64,000 bases of DNA from Hedera helix (GCA_947179155.2 OX359281.1:44171967-44235966), one strand, 5' to 3'; positions 37,667 through 50,642 are shown, numbered from the stretch's first letter. The notes: a model not told the origin generated them from the letters alone. Numbers and translations are program-made.

Positions 37667-37795
37667 CATTGCTTGAATCTTGAAGTCAAAGAGATAGTTC
37701 CATTCAATCAATGCATGAGTCAAATAATTTGTAGGATTCAAACTTGGTTGCTTCAAATTGGAAAATATTTGTTTAAAACAAGTTGCAAAAACATG

Positions 37796-37950
37796 ATCCT
37801 TCCAAGAACTTAATTACAAAAGGAATTTGTAGTAGTTGATGGTAGGGCATAATAATAAAACTAGAATAAGTTATCCTTCCAAGAACTTAATTACAAAGGG
37901 AATTTGTAGTAGTTGATGGCAGGGTATAATAATACAAATAGAATAAGTTA
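37796..37950. repeat. 77-bp tandem duplication upstream of the P450 gene
   Basis: ATCCTTCCAAGAACTTAATT starts at 37796 and again at 37873. The two copies differ at only a handful of sites and share GGAATTTGTAGTAGTTGATG. The pair lies about 235-390 bp upstream of the P450 ATG. Confidence 0.9.
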
Positions 37951-39499
37951 TCACCATGCATGTAGGGACTGGATTTTAGTGCGAGTAGTTTGAGTCAAGT
38001 GGTTCTTTGCTCTTTGGTTGATGGAGTATGACCATTATTTTGAGTCACCTTTCTGTCGCATATTATGTCTCATCTCTTACTTATCATACCATTTTAACAA
38101 TAAAATATCATGTATATATTGACAATCTTACCGCTAAACAATACAAGTTGCATTCTTTACCCTTTAATTATATATTTTTTAATATAGATACATCTGAATG
38201 AGTTTATTTTTTAAAATTCTATATATAACTGCCCAAGACGTACAAACATGTACACTAGCTATAGATGGAGTTCATTTCGTCATATATTCCTAGCCGAAAT
38301 AAAAGAATGTCAAATGAGGGCTGCTAACTGAAATGCCCTTGTGAAAATGCAAGGGTGGCTCCTATAATAGGCCGGAGTTCAACTTACGAATAACCTTTTC
38401 CTCTTTCATCACCTTTTATATCTGCACCTAGCTTTTAATTAGTTGTTAATATTAGCGACAGATGATATTGATCTGTAGCTTCGGTAGTCACAATTAGTAG
38501 TCGTCCCTATATCAATTTACACCTTTAACGGTTAAGAATTCATATTATTAATTTTTTAACGGTAAAAATATATTCAATGACTCTAATTTTATGTAAAATT
38601 ATTCTCATTATCATGAATTATCTATTAACATATATATAATTTGGATCATTACTAGCAAAGACGTTAAGTTTAAAAAAATGGGGTATTTGATAGAATTGTA
38701 AGAAAAATGTAATACACTGAAGTCAAATATGTTTCAATTGTAGGAAGCAAAGAAATTCTAGAAAATTTTTGTCATGAAGTTGACAAGTGCAAGAAAAGTG
38801 TCAGTAAAGAATTCCTTTGGATGAGAGTTACATGTATAAGGAAAGACTAATTAAATTAATCCGTATATATACCTTTAAATAGAGAAGATAAAAACAAAGA
38901 AGAAGAATTAATTTAGGAGTACTTTATTTTCATCTTTTTTAATTTAAGTATTATATATTTTTTATTTAGTCCTCTAAATTCATAAAATTCATATTTTATC
39001 CTATATAATTTATACACGCAACGTATGTGCCACCAGATACTAATGCCTATAATGCGTTTATAAAGCATAGGGAGAATTTTGAGATGTGTGCATAATTTAA
39101 ATAATAAAATATGAGAAATTTATAGATGCGTATTAAATATAGTGTTCTTAAAAATTTTATTTGTCTTCTTTTCTATGAAGAGTGTTGTTGAGTTAGGGAT
39201 GAATTATTCTCTTAAGATATAATTAAGCACATATAAATTATTATAATTAAGCAGCAAGTGTGAAATTATTCTAATAAAATTTACTTTCAACTAATGAGAA
39301 AGAGAATGATATTGAGAGTGGTGAATATTCCTATTATAAAAGAGTCATGAATATTTATGAAAGTATTGACCCAGTCAACCAATTCGACTATGATCCTAAG
39401 GCCCAGCCTATTTGTATAACTGAACAGTTGACTCAATCAACCAATTGGGCTAAGTGTACCAATAAGAGTAACCGAGTAAGATGACAACGAAATCTGATT

Positions 39500-39650
39500 A
39501 TTTTGTTGCTTCAACAATAAGTTGCACAAACGACTTTCGTTTAAATTATGCGTTCGAACCTCTTTTGTGACTCTTGAGATATGAGTATTCAGGGCTACTC
39601 GCTTGCAGCCTACTCCAACACATTTTTTCTTGTAAAAAAAAATAAAAAAT
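39500..39650 (+). mobile_element. Possible SINE relic
   Basis: A GCGTTCGAACC motif at 39550-39560 matches the pol III B-box core (GGTTCGANNCC type). It is followed by ~70 bases of non-AT-rich sequence and a 3' end TTTTTTCTTGTAAAAAAAAA. An A-box about 40-50 bases upstream is not convincing, so this is tentative. Confidence 0.35.
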
Positions 39651-40088
39651 CAGATTATTAGTAAAAGGAATGTTATTTTAACATTAATTATTTTTAAATA
39701 CTTATTAGTACATTATATTTTGTAATTTAAAATTTAAATTTATAAAATATATAGACTGCAAAAATTCATATATATATATATACCGATACTTATAAAATCC
39801 TTATTTATCAAATAATAGAAGTACTCTAAGTATTTCATTAGTCAAAAGCGGGTAAACGTTTACAAAAAAAATAATAAATAAATAAAATAAAATAAATAGA
39901 AATTGTAGCGTCTGGCGCTGCTAAAGTTGGTGACCAACTCTCTTTGGGAAAAATCATATTACAGGCTTATGTCATGGGAAGATTACACTTTTGAATATAG
40001 AAAATGCTAAAAATGTTTAGAGAAACATAAATAGTCATTATATTTATATATGTATACGTACATAAACCTAAAATAAATTAGAGTGGTC

Positions 40089-40125
40089 GGGTTCGGGTTC
40101 GGGTTCGGGTTCGGGTTTGGGTTGG
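40089..40125 (+). repeat. GGGTTC hexamer minisatellite
   Basis: Four to five GGGTTC units followed by GGGTTTGGGTTGGG variants. Confidence 0.9.
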
Positions 40126-41114
40126 GTGATGGACGAATAATGGAAAATAAGAATCGAGTTGAAACTTAATTAGTGTTTGAAATACTAATTTATCGCCCCA
40201 TAGTAAAATAAAAAAAAATTATTTGCACAAATTATATATAAAAAATTGTGTATAAAAGAGTAAGACTCGTGTATAAGTCTCGCTTTTTAATTTATCTATT
40301 TTTTTAATAATGTTTGTGTTCAGGTTTTGTATATAGTTTGTGCTCAGGTTTTAAATTCATGAAACTCAAAATATTAGATAAACTTAAGATGAGACTGCTA
40401 TTAAATCACTAAATCCAAATACAAATGATGCTCGAGAGAAAGTTCATGTTTCAAGGGGGAGTTCGCCTGCTCATCGACAAGTGGGGTGATCGACCTCCGC
40501 TTATCCACGAGCGAGATCCCGAACTGTTATATCATAATGATTATTAATCGAACTCGTTAAAATATGAATAAATATTAAAAATAAAATTGGGTAGGAAAAC
40601 AATTAAAATCCTCCCTAATTTTTTTTTTCACCCAATTTGGAAGGACAAATATACATACACATAAATTAAATATAATATTATTTTTATTATTAAAAAATGT
40701 ATTTTTATATTTAAATTTATGATACACAATACTTTTTAATAATAAAAATAATATTATATTTAGATATTATGTTTAATTTGTGTGTAATTATAGTTTTTGG
40801 ATTCGAAGCTAAAAAACATAGCATAAAGGGTGAAGAAAAGTGAGAAAAAAAATACTCTTTAATAATCAACACATAAAGTAGTGAGAAGCCAACAGAAGTG
40901 AGTCAGGTCCACTGCCATCCATCGTCTCAATTGGCCTCTAACTACATTATAGTATTATACTACTACACTACTCTACTCCAATCCATCGCTCACTCATTCT
41001 CTCTCTCATCAGCAAACCAAACCAGCTGCTTTTTATTACTCTGAGCCAGCACCAATTAATAGTATTTCATAGATAAAATTCTTATTCTTCTTCTTCCCTA
41101 TTCTAGTTCTGTTC

Positions 41115-41803
41115 ATGGCTCGTTTAGTGTTTGTGGTGCTTCTTTTGGCCATGGCTGGGCATTCAAGTAAGCTCCTCTTTCATCTCTACCCATTTTCACT
41201 TCCTTTTTCCATCTACCTAATTAACTCCGAACTGATTAAACGTGCAACTCCTTATATTATTATTATTATTATTATTATTATTATCTACTTCTTAATGAGC
41301 TCATCAAGGAGGTATGTCATGGATCCTTTCTATATATATATATATATTATTTTCTACTCTTCATTATTTTCTTCACTCCTTTGAAATTATGCTTAAATCC
41401 TACCCGCACCCCACCCCCTTTTTTAACCAATTTTTACTCCATAACTTCATTTGTTTCTGATTTTTCATTTTGCTGGTTTCATATAATTTTTATTTTCTCT
41501 GCATCTTATGACGCTGTTTTTATGATATGCATATATACTCCCTTCTTCCCAAAACATAAAAATGCTTGGCTTTGTACAAAGGTAAGGGATAAATGATTTT
41601 GTATTTTGGAAGGGAGGTTGTATCATTTTCTTTCCCTTCCTTCTCATTTTTCTGCACCCATTTGTGGCACTGATTAATCTCTAACCTCCATATTTATATA
41701 TCTTTTTTTTGCATGTCTTAGAGCAAAGCCATTTCTTGGAATTTAATTATTATTGTATATATTATCATATTTGAGCTTTACTTTTGTTTTCTCCTGCTTT
41801 AAA

Positions 41804-41858
<55 letters not shown>

Positions 41859-43474
41859 CTATGCTTTAAAGAAAATTGCTGAATTTTTTTGATGGTATGG
41901 TTTTTGAAAAATAAGTAAATTACCACGTTGAAATCACAGCGCATTTTTTGAAAAATTAAGGTTAAATGTGCATCTACCCATTACACCTTCTCTCTTTAAA
42001 ATTGAAATGTCATACCAAACATCTGAAAATAACAAATAAATTCTTATTATGGACGACTAATCTAAGTATCTAACATTCACTCATTTTTTTAATAAAGTAG
42101 GTGCTACATGGTGCATTTGCAAGCAAGGGTTGAGTGAGTCAGTCCTTCAAAAGGCACTGGACTATGCATGTGGAGCTGGGGCAGATTGCACCCTCATCCA
42201 TGATAAGGGTGGTTGTTTCAACCCAAACACTGTATTGGCTCACTGCAACTATGCTGTCAATAGTTATTTCCAAAGAAAAGGCCAAGCCCCTGGCTCCTGT
42301 GATTTTGCTGGTGCTGCTACTGTTACCCCATCTGACCCTAGTGAGCCCCACTCCACCACAACATTTTTTAAATGCTGTCAATAGTTATTTATATATATAG
42401 ATATAAGTAATTATTATTTTTTTCTTTATTCTTACAGGCGTTGCTGGCTGTGTTTATCCTTCTAGTGCCAGGTATATTGCTTCTGTGGTCCTGGTTTATT
42501 TTGTTTTCCATATGCAGAATGAGTATTAGAATTTACAAGAATGTCAAAATTTTAACTGTTTAATGTGACGGGAAAATATGGGACAACCTGGCTGGCGGAA
42601 TAATTATTAAGGAAATCTACATATGTATTTATTTTTGAAAAAATTGGGTTATTATATTTGGGTATTTTTTAAGTTAAGATTTTCTTAAAAATAAGAGATA
42701 AAATTTATTAAATATTATTTATTTATGTATTTATATTGAATTTAATATATAAAAAAATAATATATTAATGGATTTTATGTATTAAATTTAATATAAATAA
42801 AAAATATTTAATAAATTTTATTTTTTTTATTTTTCGTACTTATATTAAGAGGACCCTTTAAGTTATACCTGAAAGGATGAAAAGAAAGTTAATAGAGACA
42901 AAGCCTGTATTTTTGAAATTAAGAACCAGTTTAATTTTTGTATTTTTTAATAATTTATTATTAACCCCATCATGTCATCATCTGGTCTTAAAGCTGAACT
43001 TGAAATCCCTGTGTCTAATGGCCTTTCTCATTTCTTCCTCCACAAAATGCTGCTGCTGCTGCTTTAGTGGATCTCTCCATAGTCGTCCATATTCCTTGAG
43101 AAAAGTGTAACTTTTATGCCTTGTGAAAGCATATTCAATGCGTAGGTCCCATCCAGTCCATTAAAGGTGGTTCTTTTTTGGAGCCACTTCAATTATTTTC
43201 TTGGACCTTAGTTTAGTTAGACTGTTCAAAACTTTTTCATTGGTCACCTCAAAGGTAGTCCAATTTTCTTAAACGTTCATGCATTAGTATGTATAAGCAC
43301 TCCAATTCTATATCATGTTTCAATTGCACACTTTTTAAAAAATGTAATGAGATTTGTTTAAAAATACCCTCAAGTGGATCCCACCACAAATTGCACTTTT
43401 CTAAATGAGGATTTTTTAATGCTAAAAAAAGGTTATAACTTAAGGTGATATCTTGAGGATAGTTATATTTAATT

Positions 43475-43506
<32 letters not shown>

Positions 43507-46500
43507 CACACTTTAAGATGAATACTAATATAACTTGTTGAACTAGAATTATTACTACCTTTAACTTGGGGAAATTGGAATCATATTTTGGGAGTGTTAA
43601 AAAATATTGGGAGGGGTGCCATCGAGGAAAAATTATTTAATTTTTTAAAGTAAATGAATAATATATATTTTTTTATATAATAATAAAATTTACAAGTGAC
43701 GAGATTTTTGTAAATTTACTGTTATATGAAAAATATACTGTTATTTGACTATTTGTTCATGCGCCACCGAGTTAGAGAATCTAACACCCAGCTTTCAGTC
43801 TAAGTTTTGGGTCAGTAACTTATTTATGGGGGGATTGAGCTTTTCTTTTTGTCATTTTGACTGTTATTGTAATTATATGATCATGACCCTGACTGACTGA
43901 TTACCCATTTATTGTTATTTGTTGGTATAGATAGGCTCTTGTACCTTTATGGAGTACTATTTTCAAATACAGTAGAACAATTTATATAGGAAATATTTAT
44001 ATTCATACTTCACATAAATAGTAAATTTATTTATTTATTTAATAAATAAATAGTAAATTTATTGCTATTTGCTGGTATAGGTATACTTTACCTTTATAAA
44101 ATTTTCAAAGATAGTCGTGCAATTTATATAGGAAATATTTATATTCGTGCTGGTATAGGTACTTGTGCCTTTCTACTGTTTTCAAAGATAATGCAATTAT
44201 TTAGCCCAAAAAAAAAAAGATAGTGCAATTTATATAGGAAATATTTTACATAAATAGTAAATAATTTATGAAAATAATAATTTTTCTTATGTAATAAAAT
44301 CCCTTTATATATATTGGCAGAAGGTAAATTATAACTAGAGTTAAAATTTAAACAATACAAAAATTGGGTAACAATGGACTTCCCTTTTTATGGTCAAAAA
44401 GTTGTCCTTCAATTGTGGTCCTGTCCCACCTTAATCAGTGGCACAGAGTCAGCTATTGATTTGTGTGATATTGAAAGGGTTATTTAGGACCATTGGATGG
44501 AACTTTGTCTTGAGATTTGAACCCACTTCTGAGGTTTGTGTTTGAAATGTCTAGATTACCGTGAATGTTCAATATCTTGGGGGTTATTTCCAGGCGGTGC
44601 CTGTAACTGGAGTAATTATTCGGTAATTTTTGAATACTGTCGTTTTAGATTAATAATATTTTTTTATTTTAGTGAATTTAGGAAAAATTATATTTTATTT
44701 TTGGAGCACAGTTATAATTTATTCCATCTTTTTATACGAGGGCAAAGTTCACATGTAGTGAGATTTGTGTAGAATTCACTTTCATATGAGAAGGTTAAGC
44801 AAACAGTAATCATATTCCAAAAATATTAAATAATTTCTCTGAGTTTAGAGTTATAAGTAATAGGATATCAATAAAATAAAAAAATAATTGACTTAAAATA
44901 TCACGTAACGATATTACAGAACTATTAAATAATATTTTCTGTACCAGGCAGTGTGTTACTGAGGTATTCATGTGGTTTCGTTCCTTTTCTTGGGTAATGT
45001 TAAGAGATTCTTTTTTTATCTCAAATATGTAACATTGAATAACAAAGAGTTTCTAATTTTACAATTAATGAGTTACATTTAAAGTTGCAAACGAGTTGAA
45101 TTAATTTGGATTTTAAATTATTCAGATTCGACTTGTAAGGTTAAATTCGTACTCAAATTCGACTCAGATTTAAACTATATTTGAAAATTTTTGTTCAGAT
45201 TTGACTCGATTCGATTCGAATTTTCGTTACTTGAATTCGATTTGACTCGAATCCAATTATATTTAAACTACTGGCAAACTTCAAATTTAAACTCAAATTC
45301 GAGTTTTCACATAGTAGCTAGTTTTATAATATATATAATTATTAATTGAACTTATTATTTTATTTAAAAAAAATATATAATTATAATTACACTTTAAATA
45401 TATATAATTAAAATTATAAATAAAATAAAAAATAATAATTAATTATTCAAATTTTGTTTAATTGTGTATATATTATAAGAAAATGTATCGAATATCTATT
45501 CGAATATATATCAATCAATTATGTTTCGGATCATAGTTAAAAATTCGAGTAGTTTGAATTTTAAACGAGTTGAGTATAACTTTATTCAGGTTCTATTCGT
45601 ATTTTTATTCGAACTATTTTTTTGTGTTCAGATTTAGATCATATTATTAACGACGAATTCAAGTTTCACTTATATTTTTTCAAGTCGAACTCGAATTGAG
45701 CTCGAACTGTTTGATTCGATTTGCAGTGTTAATTACATTATTTGAGTCAAATTCTTAACATTATTATTTGCTTTTTACTATTAAAATGAATAATATTAAG
45801 GTTCTTAAATTTTTATGATGTAGTTAATAATAAAAAAATATATTCAATTAATATAATATATTTTATTATTTGAGATTAAAAAAAAAAAAATCGTAGCATT
45901 ACTCCACAGTCCACAGTAGTACCAAAAAGAACACTTCAAAACACCATGAAGTAAAGGCAAATGTAGAATATTGTATTATTTTTCTCTCTAAGTGCTTAAT
46001 ACCCAATCCAAAGTAAATGATGCAATATAAAGTTAGTACCATGTGTATTAAGCTGCATTGCACGTTAAACTTATGCGTTGGAAATAAATAAAAAATTAAT
46101 TTTGTAAGAAAATGATATATCCTCGGATTTTTTTGTGTCAACTTTTCAGCCGATTAGATATGATGGAAAAATGCTTTTAAATTTAATAATATTAATGGGC
46201 ATGCCATTGTAATTACTCTGCTAAAAAGTCGACACAAAATTTCAGTGGACATAGGAGGACTTGTTATTAATATCATACAGTTACATCCTATTTGACATTA
46301 TTAGAGCTCAAACCATAGTGATGCTAGCATGAGCTTGGTTTAGACAAGATTAGCATGGGGAAGTAAAGAAGCCAAGCCCTACTACAAGAACTAATTGATG
46401 AGGGTAAGATTTGGAATACTACATTGGGATTTATATTCTCTTTAGTCTTATTATATGTTTGACAACTCAATATTTAGACTTGAGCATTAGAATTGGAAGC

Positions 46501-47085
46501 ATCCTTTACAATTCTATGACACTGAAATTTGGCATCAGTTTAGTTTCTATTGCTATACATGAAAATTGAGTTGCCAGATTGGTTGCTTGTAATAAAATGT
46601 GGTGGTTCAATTCTTAACCTTAGATCAGGTGATTTTGTTTTGCACCCTTTAGGATATGCAATTTCATGTAATAGGAGTAGAAAATATATTTTCCTACATC
46701 ATCCTCGTTACAAAATTTCGTAGTATATAAATTTCTTTTCGCATGGCGATACTAATTTCCGAAATTTATTTTGGTTACTTCTTATTTGCTATGGCTATCT
46801 GCTTATTTGCTATGGCTATCTGCTGTCACTAGTGCTACTCCAACTACGACGACACCAAACACTAACACACCAACCACTACCACCACGACCACGCCAATGG
46901 GAGGCTCTCCGTACGTGACCACACCAAACAACGGTGGTGTCTTGGGTGGCGTCGGCACGGGGCTAGGCCCGTCTGGTGTCGGCATCAACAACGACGACAG
47001 TCACGGCGGGATTAAGCTTCAACAGTCTACTGTCATGTTCTCTTTGGTAGTAGTGCACATTGGGCTTATGTTTTTGTGCGGTTAG
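41115..47085 (+). CDS. X8/CBM43 plasmodesmata callose-binding-like protein (PDCB-like), four exons, 192 aa
   Basis: Coding exons: 41115-41166, 42101-42340, 42438-42471 and 46833-47085; total 579 nt, all GT-AG, one continuous frame. Residues 1-18 are a signal peptide (MARLVFVVLLLAMAGHSS), cleaved before ATWCICKQG. An X8 domain follows (about 19-105: WCICKQG, ALDYACGAGADC, GGCFNPNT, AHCNYAVNSYFQ, CDFAGAATVTPSDPS, GCVYP) with its conserved Cys and aromatic residues. A Thr/Pro/Asn- then Gly-rich linker (109-170) and a hydrophobic end (STVMFSLVVVHIGLMFLCG) mark a GPI anchor. Known members bind callose at plasmodesmal necks and alter cell-to-cell transport. The 34-nt third exon is a micro-exon and the third intron is 4,361 bp, holding repeats and a MITE-like element. 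The long intron makes it easy to annotate wrongly as two genes. Confidence 0.9.
41806..41857. repeat. (AT)n in PDCB-like intron 1
   Basis: 26 uninterrupted AT units. Confidence 0.95.
43920..44275. repeat. Imperfect local repeats in PDCB-like intron 3
   Basis: The string CAATTTATATAGGAAATATT occurs three times (near 43978, 44111 and 44226) and GGTATAG + CTT...ACCTTT type leaders accompany the copies. The units are partly deleted relative to one another. Confidence 0.7.
45086..45726. mobile_element. Degenerate ~640-bp foldback/MITE-like element in PDCB-like intron 3
   Basis: The outer ends TGCAAACGAG and CGATTTGCA are inverted. Both flanks are dense in TCGA-centred words (GATTCGACTTG, CTCGATTCGATTCGAA, CAAGTCGAACTCGAATTGAG), with an AT-rich core between. 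From memory this looks like the common plant non-autonomous repeat whose ends read CAAACGAGC...; the superfamily is not assigned and no target duplication was confirmed. Confidence 0.45.
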
Positions 47086-48518
47086 AGAGGCAAAATGGCC
47101 AAGGGGGGAAATGGTGGTGGGGTTTGGTGGGGTGGCCATAAATTGATTGTGGGTTTTGAATGTGCAAAAGTGGGTGTGTATGCATGTGAGGAATATATAT
47201 ATATATATGTATGTATCTCCAGACAACCTTGCAGTGTTCTTTGTTTTTTTCTTATCTATCCCACTTCGGAAAGGAGATGAGCCTTAGATTCCTTTTGGTT
47301 TGGTGCTATGGTTGTTTGTGAAGCTTCTCTCTCTGTATCTATCTCTCTCTCTCTCTCTCTCTGTATATATATATCAACTCTCTCTCTAGCATGAATTTAA
47401 TTTATTACTCCATTCATTTTACAAAAGTAGTCCTATTTATAAAATTTACAGGTATTCTTACAAAAATGGTTCCTCATTCTTTTTTGAATACTTTTATATC
47501 ATAAATTATGCACGTAAAATTGTGCATAAATTATAAGACTCGTGTGATGCATATTAATGAGATGTGTAAAAAATCTAAAGTGGTCTTATTTTTTATTATT
47601 TATCTTTTTTATATTATTTGTGTATAACTTTTTATGTATATAGAATTATTTTTCTTTTTTGTCTTTCTTTTCCTACTTTATTTTTCTTTGCGCACAGCAC
47701 GCACAAGGTGTTTGCTACATATGTGACTAGTATAATTAGAAGAAATAATTCTTCTTTTATATTATTATTCAACATGAAAAAGTCAAAGAAAAATGTAGTT
47801 ACTACTTTTTAATCTTTCAATAGACTTTTAAATGAATAATATTATGTGCGCGAATTGTACAATAAAGTTATGCATCAAGAGTAAAATTTATGTATTATAA
47901 TACTAATAAAAATGTGTAAAATTTTCAGTGTTAGGTATCGGGTCTTATTTTCTCTTCTTTTTTATAATGTTTGTGCATCATTTTTTTAGTGGAGTTTTTT
48001 TTTATAACATTATTTTTTTAAATTAACAAGCTTATCAATCCCAAAACACAAGTAGTATGATAATGGTTTATTATATTATTAAATATATAAATATTAATTA
48101 GGATTTTGAGAAGATAATTTTAGCCATTAAATTATAAAATATTTATTTAAATATTGAATTATATATTATAGGTTATTTTGATCAATTATTAAGCTGAATA
48201 TTTGAATGGAGTACATATTTATTTAGTTATAATTATGAAAAAATAATTATTTTAATTTTATTTAAGTTTGTAATGAAATTCTATGTAAGTGTTTATATTG
48301 ACAAAATTTACTTGAAATTATAATCCTAATAAAACTATGAAACTCAAGTCTTAATTAGTTTTCATTTAGTTATAACAATCAGTTAGTAATGAATTTAGTA
48401 TAAATTTTTAATTAATTTTTTAATTATTATATTTTAAAAAATTCACATATATTATTAATACAATTAATCTTGTCATTTGATAAAATTTTAAGTTTTAATA
48501 AATTTAGGTAATATGTAA

Positions 48519-48789
48519 TACTCCCTCTGTTCTAAATTATAATACCAATATTAATTTTTTAAAAGTTAATTTTAAACATTTTCAAACCCAAAATTGTCAT
48601 GAATTTATTTAGTTTATATAAATATAATTATAAATATCATAAAATATATAAAAAAATACTACTAGTTGTGAGATTTATTATTTTCAAAACTTAAATAAAT
48701 TATATGTCAATTTTGCGTTTGAAAATATTTGACATTAATTTTTAGAAAATCAATATTGGTCTTATATAATTTGAAGCGGAAGAAGTATA
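48519..48789. mobile_element. Stowaway-like MITE, ~270 bp, TA-flanked
   Basis: Left end TACTCCCTCTGTTCTAAATT, right end AATTTGAAGCGGAAGAAGTA, with TA at both outer edges; the interior is of the shared family type. It is one of the better-kept copies in the window. Confidence 0.7.
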
Positions 48790-49111
48790 ATGTGTTATAT
48801 TGTCATAATTAATTATATAAAATAATAATAAAAAATATAATTAAATTGATAAAACCAAAAAAAAAAAATTATTTTAGAAATTACTTTTTTTATTAGAGAT
48901 TGATTGAGTTTCTTTTGAATACTTTACCAATTTGAATAAAAAAGAAAAAAATATTCCTTTATTCTAATCCTATTAGTAATGTAAATATTTTTAAATTTTG
49001 GTAATATTTATGTTATATGAATAAAAAAGCCGAATAAAAAAATTGTGAAATGAAACCAAATTTGTGCTTATAATTGATTCTATCACCAAGTCTTACTATT
49101 ATAATAATTAT

Positions 49112-49112
<1 letters not shown>

Positions 49113-49150
<38 letters not shown>
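49113..49150 (+). repeat. (TCA)n microsatellite
   Basis: Twelve or more TCA units. Confidence 0.9.
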
Positions 49151-49755
49151 TCTTTTAATATATATATAATTTATAATTTAGTTAATGTTTTATTAAATGT
49201 CAATAATATCAACTTGTATAGTAGTAGTACTCATGGGATATACTTGTACTCCGCTTAAACAATAATATTATCGGTAGGGACGGTTGCAGTATATATCAGG
49301 AGAGTGATACTTGCATTTCATAACCACGATCATATTTTTCCATCAATAAAACTCAGAAAGAAATAAATGGAAATAGAACGATCAAGATTTCTAGCCACAA
49401 ATTTCATAGAATGATCACAACTCAAGATTCATGGTATTGTTATATTTATTTTTATTAATATTAAATAAATTTGTATCAATTTTAAATTATAGAATTCCCC
49501 AAATTAACTTGAAAAGTCAAAAAAGTATAAATAATCTAAAACTAAACGAGTTTAAATAAGGCATCAAATTGAGTTCAACTACTACAAATCCCTCAATTCT
49601 CCATGATACATACTAAAATAAGGATATGGAAAGGTGAATTTAAAGATTTAACGGAAATGCTTCAAAACTCAATTGATGCCTATCCATTTCCTCTTCTCAC
49701 GGTGGTGCAAGCCACATCTAAATCAGCTGAAAATTTTCCCAATTAATGCAATCGT

Positions 49756-50642
49756 TTAAGACAGACAATCGTTGGTACCACAATGGCATGGCAGTTCTAC
49801 TACTTTGCGGCTCGAATCGACAACGCTATCAAGGGCATAATCGTATGTAAGTTCCTGAATATAACAAGGAAAAGTTACTTGTTAGTGAAAACTATAGAAG
49901 CTACAAAAAGAGAAGTAGGAGCAATTTTAACTAAAATTACTTGGTGAAAATTATAGAAGCTACAAGAGGAGAAGTTTAAGCAATTTGAACTACTAACAAA
50001 ATTAGACAAGTACACGCTCTATGGCTAGTTGTGGCATTATTGAAGCTTTATACATTCGGCTAATTTCAGCATAATTCACCGATACAAATAACAAACAAAA
50101 GTCATTGCCTTGTATTTTCAGCACTTGGTTTATTATTATTTCAGTCAAGCAACCGGCTTGGTGGTGATTTATAGAAAGGTTTCAAACAATTCTAGAATAC
50201 ATATACATATATGATGCCAGAACCTTAAGAACAAAACATAATTCATTGAGTTAAACTATGTAACCAGAAACCATCAGATATCTGTAGTGTTGTTCTTCAC
50301 GAGATGGCAAATATTAAGACAGAAGGATGTAATATAGCATAAAATGAGAACTCAGTGTTACTAAATACCTCAGTATATACTGAACACAAGTACAAACCAA
50401 CAGTTCTATACATGTTAAAAAGGAAAGAGAAATATTACCTGCCAAGGAGATATGCTGTCTGCAGCAAAAAGAACCACTCGACCAAGTCTCATGTCACGGT
50501 GCTTACTTAAAACAGACTGAACAAAGAGGTTGGGTTCACAGCTGTGATTAATAAATCGAGCAACATTGCCAATGGAACCTGCACCTATACAAAACTCAGG
50601 GGTTCCTTCTTCCAATGCCTTGTCATTAGCCTTCTCTAAATG
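49756..50642 (-). pseudogene. 3' fragment of an SUVH4/KRYPTONITE-like histone H3K9 methyltransferase gene (copy A)
   Basis: Two exon remnants with an intact intron between them. The inner exon, 50642-50439, encodes HLEKANDKALEEGTPEFCIG, then GNVARFINHSCEPNLFVQ (the SET NHSCxPN substrate/cofactor motif) and HRDMRLGRVVLFAADSISPWQ up to a GTAATA donor. The last exon, 49854-49756, encodes ELTYDYALDSVVDSS and a post-SET CHCGTNDC, ending at TAA. These join in phase 0 as in SUVH4. Against the family, Gly-Tyr is missing from the YDYGYALD motif and the C-terminus ends CLS instead of a CRkRLy-type end. Pre-SET, SRA and the first part of SET are absent, so it cannot be a functional enzyme. Keeping an intron shows it came from genomic DNA, not an mRNA copy. 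It shares ~139 bp with copy B in opposite orientation. Confidence 0.85.

Larger units (their letters stand above)
37951..41114. other. Intergenic, no intact gene
   Basis: AT-rich. It contains a SINE-like segment (39500-39650), a GGGTTC hexamer run (40089-40125) and, just before the PDCB gene, a CT-rich leader (CTCTCTCTCATC near 41000) that probably belongs to its 5' UTR or core promoter. Confidence 0.5.
47086..49755. other. PDCB-like 3' flank and AT-rich intergenic, no gene seen
   Basis: The start is probably the 3' UTR (a CT-rich run at 47325-47361). It contains a Stowaway-like MITE (48519-48789) and a (TCA)n run (49113-49150). Confidence 0.5.

Noticed and set aside
40081..40125. GGGTTC run as interstitial telomere
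   Set aside because: The unit is GGGTTC, not TTTAGGG, and the run is too short; it is a simple hexamer repeat.
40440..40530. Possible tRNA or structured RNA (AGTTCGCCTGCTC...GATCCCGAACTG)
   Set aside because: It does not close into a cloverleaf and lacks matching A- and B-box spacing; probably a small piece of a dispersed repeat.
46771..47085. Separate 104-aa gene with its own start codon (Thr/Pro-rich protein)
   Set aside because: It is the last exon of the PDCB-like gene: the acceptor at 46831-46832 restores the phase left by the 34-nt exon, and the sequence is a typical X8 linker plus GPI tail.
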